Shown piece by piece: positions 1 to 9,141 of a DNA stretch of 64,000 nt. Made by a program: the position numbers and the translations under genes. Source of the DNA: Drosophila pseudoobscura (lineage: Eukaryota > Arthropoda > Insecta > Diptera > Drosophilidae); contig NC_046683.1 in NCBI RefSeq assembly GCF_009870125.1, positions 21,461,001 through 21,525,000 of the forward strand, given 5' to 3'. The notes beneath the pieces were generated by a model. It was given only the letters and a program-made list of their open reading frames with translations. It ran no database searches and had not been told where the DNA came from. Numbering within the stretch: the stretch's first letter is position 1; every line of letters starts with the position of its first letter.

Positions 1-91
1 TCTGACAAAATGTGTACACAATATGAGCCCTGGCGTTCGATTTAAGTGCGTTTTTCAGCTTCTTCCAGTAATTGCTTATTTATTTATTTAC

Positions 92-154
92 CCGTATTTG
101 ATAGCCAGCATCATCTTGGTCATCTTCGCTGCTATAGTTGACAAGAGCCTCCAT
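92..154 (-). CDS. First coding exon of a gene leaving the window (partial)
   Basis: On the minus strand an ATG at 154 opens 21 codons rich in acidic and serine residues (it begins MEALVNYSSED). They end exactly at a good splice donor, CGG followed by GTAAAT, at 91. The frame closes shortly afterwards inside the putative intron, as expected for a short first exon. Short acidic N-termini of this kind are common in nuclear and RNA-processing proteins, but I do not recognise the gene and the rest lies outside the window. A plus-strand ORF of 100 codons (23-325) covers the same DNA and looks like a chance frame. The call rests on start plus donor only. Confidence 0.4.
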
Positions 155-493
155 TATTTCCCGTTCTTTAATTGTCAGAAAATCGGCATCAAAAAATTAC
201 TGAATCGCTTGAGGCATAGCCCTGCCAACCTGAGCGAAAGAGGACATTGGGCTATCGATATCAAACAAGCAGCAGTGTGTTTACAGCACTGGCACTTCCA
301 ATTTGGAGGAACATTTGAAATTTGAATATTATTGAAATTTTTAATGAAATAAGGAATCACTACTATACTTTGTACATCTAGTTCAAAACAAAATAAAAAT
401 TATATCCCGCGTAGATCCCGCAGACTTCCGCTGCTCAATCGCCACTACTTATGACTGTGTAATAGCATTCTGTTCTTACTTTAGTCTTTCACC
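155..493. other. Short intergenic region
   Basis: AT-rich sequence between the first exon of the edge gene and the stop codon of the next minus-strand gene. It should hold the promoter of the edge gene and the 3' UTR of its neighbour. I see an AAATAAAA stretch near 390 but no clear core promoter motif. Confidence 0.4.
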
Positions 494-3400
494 TCATTTC
501 TGTCCACGACTCTGCGGTTTTGGCAGCGGTGGAAAATGTTGTGTGCTTAGATTCAGCATTTCCTCTGTCGGTTCAGTGAAAGGTGCTTCCATACTTGCGA
601 TTGTCTCCGCTAGGCTCTTGTACTGAATCGAAAAGAGCAAGTTAATAAATAAAAGCGTGCATTTTTTATTGTTAAAAGTTCACCTGCGTTGGCGGCTTCC
701 AGTTGGCCCTGTCTTCAAAAGTCATAGCTTCTGATGTTGGGTGATTTGTATATGGGGGGTAGTGGTGGTGGTTCCATCTCGACCCCGACCTCGGGCTGCA
801 CTGCCAACGCCACTGGCCCTGCTGATGCTGCACCTGCTTCTGGTGCGGGTCCTGGATTTGCTCCTGCTGTTGCTGCCGCCATTGATGTAGTCGCTCCTGC
901 TGCCAATAAAAGTGCTGCCAATACCACTGCTGCTGGCGCTGCTGTTGCCACTCGTTGTGGTGCTGCCAGTGCAGCTGCTGCTTCAGCGGCCACTGGTGCC
1001 AGTGCCACTGCCAGTTCTGCCAAAGCGGCTGATGGTGATACGTGTTATACACTGGATGGTAGGGCATTGTTATCTGCACGGGCGGATCGAGAGTGCCCCT
1101 GTAGCACCATCCCTCGGCGAGATTGTAGAAATGCTCGTCGTACAGGGCGTACAAGGTCGCCCCGAGCAGCAGCTCCTGCGAGGCCTTCACCGGAAAGTAT
1201 TCCAAGCTGTTAATCATCTCGATCTGTCTGCTGTTCTCCAGCCAGTTCCAGTTCTGGCCGCTGCCACTGACTACCGGCTCGAAGACGGCGCGCTGCTGAA
1301 GCTGCAGTAGTAGTGGCTCCTTCTGCCTGACCATCTTGAGGAGCTCCATCAGCTTTGTCTGCTGCCGCTCATCCGGACTCATATGCATACCCGCCACCTG
1401 CGCCACCTCCTCCTCCTCCTCCTCCTCCTCCACCATCAGGGGATGCATGGACATGGGCATGGGCTGATGCTGGTCGTACTCAGAATGTGGCTGCTGGTGG
1501 GAATGCATTTGGCGATGGATGGAACGCCACTGATCGCTACTGTTGGACGGTCCAGGACCATCACTTTGCCAGTGATGGTTCGATTGATCCTGTGGATTGT
1601 AGTGGTCCGGAGGATTCTGGTAAATCTGCTTTGGGTAGCGATGTTGGCGCTCCCGCTCCACCTGATAGATGGGCACTTGTCCCTTGGCATTTGGCGTCCC
1701 CAGAGGCGAATGAATGTCCCAGCGATTGGCACAATCCGGCTGCTGCTGGCTCTCCCAGTATGTGGGATATATGTCGTCTGCGCTTTGTTCCTGATGCGGG
1801 TAGTAAGTGGCTTCATTCTGGGATTGTGCGGGGCGAGCCATGTCAATTCCCCGCCAGACTATATCGTGGGCATTCTCTGGAGAGTTGTCCTGGCCGTTCT
1901 CTATTCTGTTTTGTAGCCCGTTCTCTGTGCCACCCAACGATATATTTATAATGAAATATACGCTCTGGTTTTGGTCCATTATTCGGCTCTGACGCGCTGC
2001 CATGGCATTCCTGCGCCGTGCATTCTGGGTCTCGAAGCCAACGGGCTTCAACTCGCATTGGGCGGCGTTGTCTTCTTCCTGGTCGCGTTCCACCTGCAAT
2101 CCCAAATTGAACTGGACTTGATTCCGCCATATCTTGACTGATCGGCAGATCTCCCTCTCCACGAGTGCTCCACCACCGCCCCATGTGTGGCCATCTATCA
2201 GTAGACCGAAGATCAGCGGCAGCGAGACACTGCTGGATGGAAGAGTATGGGGCCCGTGAATGCGACTGTGTGCGTGTGTTTGTGGTACCTGGCCATGCAT
2301 ACGGCTCTGATTGCCGCTTTTACTGGATAAATGGGGCTCTTGACCATTAGGATCTGCGGTACCAGACGGCGGCACGGGCCTATCGCTGATTAATGTCGAT
2401 GTGGATGGCTTTGCCTTGGATTGGGGTCTCCCCTTGCCGCCGGCCCCTGCTCTACAGTCGAGCTCTTCAAAGTTGAAGAAGCTGTCCAGGGTCAGGGGCT
2501 TGATGCGGTTGTAATAGTAAAGGGCATTCTCTTCACCGAACGATATACGAATGCGCTGGCCACTGTTGAGGCCGGACGCAGACCCAGACCCAGAGCCAGA
2601 CCCAGACCCAGACCCGGACCCGGACTGCCAGCGCTGCAGGACAAAGGGTCGGCTACTGTTCTCCCGCAGCAAATCGGGATGTGTTACACGACGAGCCATT
2701 GCCGAGGCTTCGTCATTATCTGCAAAATCGAAGGAAACGGTCAAAGCAGTTATTTCTGTGTGTGTGTGAGTGTGTATGTGTGTGGGTGTGGGTGTGGGTG
2801 TGGGTGTGCAGGTGTGTGCTAGTATGATAGCCAATCCAATCGGTCTGGTCTGGTCTGATCTGGTCTGGCCTGCCTGTGGCAGCCGCTTGCTGCTTGCTGC
2901 TTTTAGCTTATTGCTTAGTTTTGCTCTACTCTGCCTTCATTCCTTTGCAAAGATCTCGGGATCTGGAGCCTTAATTTCGCCACCTCCGCCCGTCAATTCC
3001 TGAGCGCAGAACTCGCCCCACTCGCTCCTTGAAAGCTCGACTGCACTGCTCTTTCCCGTCTGTTGCTTGGCCGTGGCTTGTCTGCGGACAAGCTTTGAAC
3101 ACAAACGACTTTAGGCGCGGCTTGCCAGCACTGATGGAACAAACGAAGAGACTCGGAAAGAGCAAGACCTTCTTCGGTTCGGAGAGAGAAAAACCGAGAA
3201 CACTTTTCTAAGGCCAAGGCTGCGATCGCAAACTTTTTCGCGCTAACTAACTGCAATCAAATGATGATAGACGGATCGAGGTAGGGTAAAGAATAAAAAC
3301 AATAGCAGCCTGTTCGACTCGGACTGTTTATGGATCATATTTCATTCATCGGACAAATGCACTCCCCCAAACACTCCCTCCTATTCAGCGAAATCAGCGG

Positions 3401-3680
3401 AATTGCCGGGTTTCAGATGAACATGAATATAAATATGTACATATGAATGAAGGTGGCACATCACAAGAGTCCGTCTTGGAGTATTTTGTTTACCAGGCTT
3501 GACTCTTTGTTTATGCTACTATACTACTCGGCGGCTCGGTTGCTCGTTCGCTCTTCGATTCCTGGACCGTCTCTGCCTGTTATTTGATTGCGTTTGGGGG
3601 CTGTGTTATACGTACTTACGATTCGGGTTCATCGGACATGTCGGCGTGACGGCGCCCTGCACCGGATGGGGACCAGACAT
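494..3680 (-). CDS. Low-complexity Q/W/H-rich protein with C-terminal PAM2-like motif
   Basis: Three exons are proposed: 3680-3620, 2719-684 and 622-494 (about 741 aa). The joins are C/GTAAGT at 3619 to TTTTGCAG/AT at 2720 (phase 1), and CAG/GTGAAC at 683 to TTCAG/TAC at 623 (phase 0, 61-base intron). A start at 2699 (MARRVTHPDLL) inside exon 2 is the fallback and gives 714 aa. The protein has a serine-glycine run near its N-terminus, an eight-residue glutamate run, a more ordinary stretch around the sequence LLGATLYALYDEHFYNLAEG, then a region dominated by Q, W and H. The last exon ends with MLNLSTQHFPPLP, which fits the PAM2 pattern LNxxAxxFxP with T for A. PAM2 peptides bind the MLLE domain of poly(A)-binding protein, so a role in mRNA regulation is a reasonable inference. 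I do not recognise an orthologue. The last-intron join is solid; the first exon is less so. Confidence 0.6.
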
Positions 3681-4430
3681 TGGATGATGCTGGATGCTCT
3701 TTACTGGTTGCTGGTTGCTAGAAGGTAGACATGATGTTGCTGTGACCGATCGGATATCGGATACAGCTGTGCCAGGTGCTGCCAATGTTGTCACGGTACT
3801 TTCCGCAAGGTTGGTGGTGCTGGGCACGACTGCTTATGGAGTGCTGGTGGAGTCGAGTGGAAACAGTGGAGGTTTAAAACCGGGTGGCAACTGTGGAGCG
3901 TTGAAGCTGGAAGGAATCTGTGCATCCTGGAGAACAGGCGGATTTTCTAGAGGATTGCAGCCGTGGGGATGCTGTGCATGGACCTGCGTTGAAGGTGTCA
4001 GATATTGAAGCCGGGTGTATGTTTCGAAGGATTGACACCTGCTAGAGGCTGTGAGATAGTGGAACCGAGTCGACGCTGTGTGGATTCAAGCCCGGGCTAT
4101 TGGTGGCCACGATTCGACGCGTGTCACCTCTCCACTGATCCCTCTCAACGCCGTCGTCACTTATTCTGGCCGCCTCCGGCTGCCAGCCCTCTGACGCCAT
4201 CTGTAGGCGCTGGAGATCCCCGCAGGTGTCGGTGGGTGGGAAGGAGTAGATGAAAAACAGATGGCACGGCAAGCAAACCCCACCGCCGAAATCGAAAGTA
4301 ATCGCATATCTGCTTTGAATTTCGTACTCGTGCACTTTTCCTATACTTGAAAATGTCCCAGCAATAGGAATCAAAGTAGCCGAGGCAAACTAATTCTGTT
4401 AAATACATCCATACGTAAGTTTTTATTATT
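3681..4430 (-). other. Possible upstream coding or leader region of the PAM2-like gene
   Basis: On the minus strand a frame is open from about 4086 down to the splice donor at 3619, except for one TAA at 3836-3834. Both sides read like protein: proline-, serine- and threonine-rich, for example IPSSFNAPQLPPGFKPP upstream of the stop. In another frame an ATG at 4200, preceded by a CTACAG acceptor-like site, opens a 52-codon ORF (MASEGWQPEAARISDD...). The region could be 5' UTR, alternative coding exons, or a decayed coding end. The sequence alone does not decide. Confidence 0.3.
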
Positions 4431-4640
4431 ATTATTATTATTATTATATAAAGCTAATAAATAGTTAAAATTAGGTATTAACAAGGTATGGTATTATTAT
4501 ACACTTGAGTAAGTACTTACATATGTACTTATATACATACATACATACATATGTACAAAGTTGGTTTTATACGTTATTATATGTTGTGGAGGAATTATTA
4601 TCTAATATATTAATTGTGTATATGTATGTATGTATGTAAA
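4425..4640. repeat. AT-rich microsatellite tract
   Basis: An ATT trinucleotide run near 4428-4446 is followed by ACATACATATGTAC-type palindromic repeats (about 4518-4557) and TATGTATG runs (4620-4640). There is no coding sign. Confidence 0.7.
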
Positions 4641-5130
4641 TATATGTACAGGGATAATTGTTTATGAGGTTATATGTAGTGAATGATTTTGGATTGAACT
4701 AGGTAATTGAGGACTATTTTTGCGTTATTGTTGTTAGGGTTGGAGATGTATTGCATGGGGTCGGTGTTATGGAATATTGAGGATCTTTGAAGAGAGAGGG
4801 CGGGGCATGTGTATAGTATGTGTCTTATGTCTATGGTTGGATGTTTTATCCATGTAGTGGGCATTGGTGAATCTTGTGTGCCCTAGTCTCAGTCTGTTTA
4901 TGATGACTTGGTGTCTTCTGTTAAGGTTGTTTATGTTTTTGGGGGGAGGATGAGTGGAAGATAGATTGATAACTTGTTGGTACCAGGGGGAAGTCTTGGT
5001 GAGGAGGTCTGTTTGTTTCCATAGGAGGATTTTCTTAAGGAATAGTGATATGTCGTTAGAATTATGATTGGGGGTATACATATGTATGTATATGAGGGTT
5101 TGTTTGGAGGTAGTTTTCGTTCCCTTTTAT
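4640..5130 (-). mobile_element. Decayed non-LTR retrotransposon, 3' end of pol
   Basis: Two overlapping minus-strand frames together resemble the C-terminal end of an RNase H-bearing non-LTR polymerase. The upstream frame has RRHQVIINRLRLGHTRFTNAH, matching the usual RLRxGHTRLT motif. The downstream frame has RHILYTCPALSLQR and ends LNYLVQS, the normal closing pattern. A frameshift near 4850 separates them, so the copy is dead. The family is probably in the I/LOA/R1 part of the non-LTR tree. It lies between two genes transcribed in opposite directions. Confidence 0.6.
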
Positions 5131-5430
5131 GTCAATTTGGTGTTTGGTTAGTTGTGAGTTGTTGTTAGTTTGGTGACGACGAATTGTTGGGATTGGGATC
5201 CAAAATCCAAACATTTATTGAAAATTTGATATCAGAGAGGATATCGTTGGATTCGTCCAAAAACGCACTAAACGCACTAAACGCATAAAGCGATTTCACG
5301 TTTTCTTGGTTTCGCGAAACGGTCTCACTGCCAAAGTGAAGCGCCAATTCGTGGGCTCCGCATATATTTTTGAAGAACTGCGTAATATCTATAAACAATA
5401 GACAGCAGCACTGCTGCATCGGCGTGTACG

Positions 5431-7883
5431 ATGTCCGAAGATAGCGACTATTTGCTTGCCCTCCGTCTAAGCTATGAACTGAACGGAGGGGACGCCACAC
5501 AACATCAGAGTCAGCGGGTAAGTTTCGGCACAAAAAATCATTTACCAGAACTTCCTGAATACTCCCATTTGTACATGTGTGCTTAGGACCCTCAGCCATC
5601 AAAATCGCAAGCATCGGAAGAAGCTGACTATTTGTTGGCTGTCAAGCTTCAGTCCGAGGAACAAAAAGAGGCCGCCGATGGCGACCTGGACGGCAGCATC
5701 CAGTTTGTTTATCCATCAAAAAAGGACGTAAAGGTTAGCAGCACTTCTTCAACGAGTTTCAATGTAAACAAGCTTTTGAACCACCCTTAGAATACGTTGC
5801 CCAAGAGCTCGCCAAAGCCTAAGCCAGGCCGAACAAGTGCTGTGAGCAGAGCTGAGGACTACCTGAATCAGACCAGCAATCTGGTACATGACGACTGGGA
5901 GATTCTGGATCCCACGCCCAACATCTTCTCCATGTTCGTGCGCTTTGACGAAAAGTTCTTTCAGAGGCGTCTGGGCGCCGTCGTCCTGGAGTGGAGCAAG
6001 CGCATGTACTCGTGTGCTGGGATTTGCTATCTTCGCAGCAACAGATACACCAAGGAGATTACAATCCGGCTAAGCGAGCCGCTTCTCAAGCTACGTCCTC
6101 GCAAGGACCTCGTAGAAACTCTTCTGGTGAGTCCCTTGCCTCCCCACGAACAAGTCTCCATGTTTTCCAACCACTCATCTCTTTTTCTGTGCAGCATGAA
6201 ATGATCCATGCTTATTGCTTTATACAGAACATACGCGAGGGCAACGGCGGCCATGGTCCGAATTTCAAAAGAATCATGACTACCATAAACCAGGTGGCCG
6301 GGACTAACATCACCGTCTATCATACCTTTCACGATGAGGTGGAAATGTATAAGACTCACGTCTGGCGCTGCACGGGCATCTGTCAGAACCGTCATCCTTT
6401 CCGCGGCTGGGTTAAACGCACCTCGAACCGCCCCCCAGGCCCCAATGATCAGTGGTGGGAGAAGCACACGCGCGATTGCGGCGGAACCTTTATGAAAGTT
6501 AGCGAGCCGGAAAAATCCAAGCCGCAGAAGCCGTTGCGCCAGCCGAATGCCAAAAAGACTCCGTCTCTCAGTGGGGATATACGCAAGTATATCGTCAATC
6601 CGCCCGCTAAGAAGCAGGCCATCGACTCAAACGTAGCCAATGGGCTGCTATCCAACTTGGTCGGCTCCGTTCCGCCCACCTCGTACCCGGGACAGTCTCG
6701 CAATCCATTTGCCATGCCCACCAGCAGCAAGCCGCCGACCAAGTCCAATGTCGTGGGCATGACAGATCTTAACAAGAGCGGCGACCAGAAGAAAAACAAA
6801 GCTAAAACAGCCAAAGAAAACCTCCAGACTGGCGAAGGCCACACTTTGTCCGGGTCCACAGCTGCGGGAGGCTCCACTACTAGAAATTCCGACTTCGTGC
6901 GTAATGTTTGGCAGAAGCGCTTTGAGAATAACCCAACTAAAGAGGCGCAGGAAGAGACCGAGAAAAGCACTGGAAAGCGTCCCCATAGCTACGTTGATGA
7001 TAGTCCTATTCTGTCCTGGGAGGCCTATGATGAGGACGTTTTGATTGCGGATGATATTACGCCCACAGTTTTGATCCTGAGCAGCGATGACGAAAGCGAC
7101 AATGATAACGAGGAAAAGAAGAAGACTGAAAACGAACACGTCAAGAACTCAACTTTATTTTCAAGTGGAATAAGCAGTCAGGAGAGGACGCGCAAGATCA
7201 AGGAAGAGGTAATGTTCGACGAGTCCCAGGATTTTAGCGAAGATGATATCGTTCTTATTGACGATGAGTACGATGACGAGCAGAACCTTGATAGCAGTCT
7301 TATAGCGGCCACTGAGTTGGCCGACCAGTCCGTCATAGACGACTTGTTCGGGGTGGATACCCTGCTGGCAGAGTTCCAGCTGCAGAACGATGTCGTGCCG
7401 ACTGGGTCGCGGGTCACGAAAGATTTAAACAACGATATTGTCATATGCCCCATCTGCTTTGGCAGAATTAAACGTTCGCAACTGTCGAATCATTTTGAAG
7501 GGTGCTTCATCACCAACAAAGTGGAGCCGCCCTCCTTCAAGCATAAGCTGCCCAAGACTAACAGCACGATGAACGCCCAGAGGCCATCGACAGCTATGAC
7601 TTCAGGAAAAGGAAAACGCTCAGCCACAGGGGGTAAACGAGCCTCCTCAAAGCAAGTATTGCGAAACGCTGGCTACACCGAGGAGGAGATAGCTCCGCTG
7701 AACTTGAGCAGCTCTAGTGATTCGGCCCAGAACGGGACAAGCGAGGAGGAAATGACACCGCGCCAGATGCGTCAGCGGAATCTCTTTAAAAAGACTATTA
7801 CATGCCCCAAGTGCGGCCTGGAATACCTCGGCCACCAGATGGAGGCCCATCGCGTCCTCTGCGCCAGCAAGCGCCGCCGCTAG
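5431..7883 (+). CDS. mh: Spartan-type DNA-protein crosslink metalloprotease (maternal haploid)
   Basis: Exons 5431-5517, 5587-5733, 5791-6126 and 6195-7883 give 752 aa; all junctions are GT-AG and in frame. The SprT-like domain (about residues 105-300) contains HEMIHAYCF at 191-199. The intron falls just before the first catalytic histidine, and a further His follows in GGHG. Downstream are the RPPGPNDQWW block and CGGTF typical of SPRTN. The middle is long, charged and probably disordered. Two UBZ4-type zinc fingers close the protein, one starting CPICFGRIKRSQ at about 608 and one starting CPKCGLEYLGHQ at about 727. The N-terminus has two DYLLAL/DYLLAV repeats resembling ubiquitin-binding MIU helices. 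Family knowledge: Spartan cleaves proteins crosslinked to DNA during replication, and fly mh is needed for paternal chromosome integrity in the zygote. Length and domains fit mh well. Confidence 0.92.
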
Positions 7884-8034
7884 TATACTTTGTTACCTAA
7901 TAATATTCCATATATCTAATCTAATATTTCCACAAATCATACATTGAATGTTATGCTTCTTATTTAATTGGAACACATTTTTTTTTTTCGTTTTCTCCCT
8001 ACGTTAAATAAATGAACAAAAGCATTAAGAGTTG
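7884..8034. terminator. Convergent 3' ends of mh and Alg14
   Basis: 151 bases lie between the two stop codons. The plus strand has AATAAA near 8006. The minus strand has ATTAAA within the sequence read from about 7975 to 7960. The two transcripts probably overlap at their 3' ends. Confidence 0.55.
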
Positions 8035-8601
8035 TTAAAAGAGTCGTCCAAAGTAGCGAAGGTTGGGTCGGTTTTCGTAGCGGTTTGCCAGTCCCGGCCA
8101 ATGTACTACGAACATGTCCACAATCGGCAGCAGGAGACGCCCGCTCAGCGAGAGCGTCTCCACCCGGCAGAAGCTTTCCACGAACACGATCCGGCTTTTG
8201 GGGGGCAGGCGGCCAAGTAGACGCCACATGTATGCAGCATAGCAGTATGGCACACATGTGCCGGGACCATTGCAGAGCACTAGCTGCGGGCGGTCCCGCC
8301 AGACGAGCCAACAACTCCAGATCAGGGCGTACAAGATGGTGAACACGCTGCTCAGCCAGCTTTGGCCTACGCTGCGACTTCGTGGCACCCGGAAAATGCT
8401 CTCAGCGCCAGAATGCCCCAGAGCGGCTTGCAGTTGCCGATCTGAGTTCTCATCGTTGTTGGCAGCAATGAAGCGAATCGGCTGGTACTCGTCACTGTCT
8501 CTCCGGTGGAGGAGGGCCTTGGTGATCTTGCACATCTCGGCCGTGTGGCCCCCAGAGCCAAGTATCACATATGTGGGATAGGCGGCTTCTTGAGTAGACA
8601 T
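8035..8601 (-). CDS. Alg14: ALG14, UDP-GlcNAc transferase subunit
   Basis: A single-exon ORF of 188 aa. Near the N-terminus it carries VILGSGGHTAEM, the glycine-rich loop conserved in ALG14, and further on LCNGPGTCVPYCYAAYMWRL and VFVESFCRVETLSLSG, both characteristic of the family. ALG14 recruits the catalytic partner ALG13 to the cytosolic face of the ER, where the pair adds the second GlcNAc to dolichol-PP-GlcNAc in N-glycan assembly. The protein starts almost directly at the Rossmann fold and has no N-terminal membrane anchor like that of the human protein; the hydrophobic stretch after SVGQSWLSSVF may provide membrane contact. The ATG at 8601 is the first in frame. It is divergent from Grip128 and convergent with mh. 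Confidence 0.93.
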   Translation of the reverse strand: MSTQEAAYPTYVILGSGGHTAEMCKITKALLHRRDSDEYQPIRFIAANNDENSDRQLQAALGHSGAESIFRVPRSRSVGQSWLSSVFTILYALIWSCWLVWRDRPQLVLCNGPGTCVPYCYAAYMWRLLGRLPPKSRIVFVESFCRVETLSLSGRLLLPIVDMFVVHWPGLANRYENRPNLRYFGRLF

Positions 8602-9141
8602 AATCTTGTCGAGAATTCAAAGCCCTGCAAATACGCCGAATGTCTCTATCTGTATGGTCACACTGTTCCTTGATACCGCAGTGCATTTCTATCGATCAGG
8701 AAATTTAAATAATGGAAATTTCCCATTAGGTGAAGCAAAAGTATTCAAAATTCGCGATATGCCTTTTATTTAATTTACACTACACTAAAATTGTATTGTA
8801 AATAAGAAAACACCAATAAAATAATATTTGACTACCGTAATAATCGCAACTATCGATAGTTGAATCACTTCTCAGCCAGGTGTTTTCAAACCGAACCGCT
8901 AAAGCTTGAGAGAAATAAATGTTTATTAATGAACAAAAGAGGTAAGCTTAAAATATACAATCAATAATATATGTACAAGAAATATACAAGCAATTGTGCA
9001 TTATAATCAATGAAGGAGCGCACATACTGCAATCGATAACGGATTGAGTGAGAAAAAAAGAACCAGCTGGTTCTCTTTCAAAGTGCTGGAAAAAGTAGGC
9101 GCCGCGCCATTTGTTTCTGTTTTTAGTTTTTAGCAGACAAA
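8602..9141. promoter_or_regulatory. Divergent promoter region Alg14 / Grip128 with DRE
   Basis: 540 bases between two head-to-head start codons. A perfect TATCGATA (DRE, bound by DREF) lies at 8851-8858, with partial ATCGAT matches near 8692 and 9032. DREF sites are common in fly housekeeping and replication promoters, which suits both flanking genes. Otherwise the region is AT-rich with no obvious gene. Confidence 0.5.

Noticed and set aside
1355-1951. Plus-strand ORFs (about 180-200 codons) over the PAM2-like gene
   Set aside because: They are mirror frames of the repetitive minus-strand exon. The minus-strand frame is longer and has splice sites and a recognisable motif.
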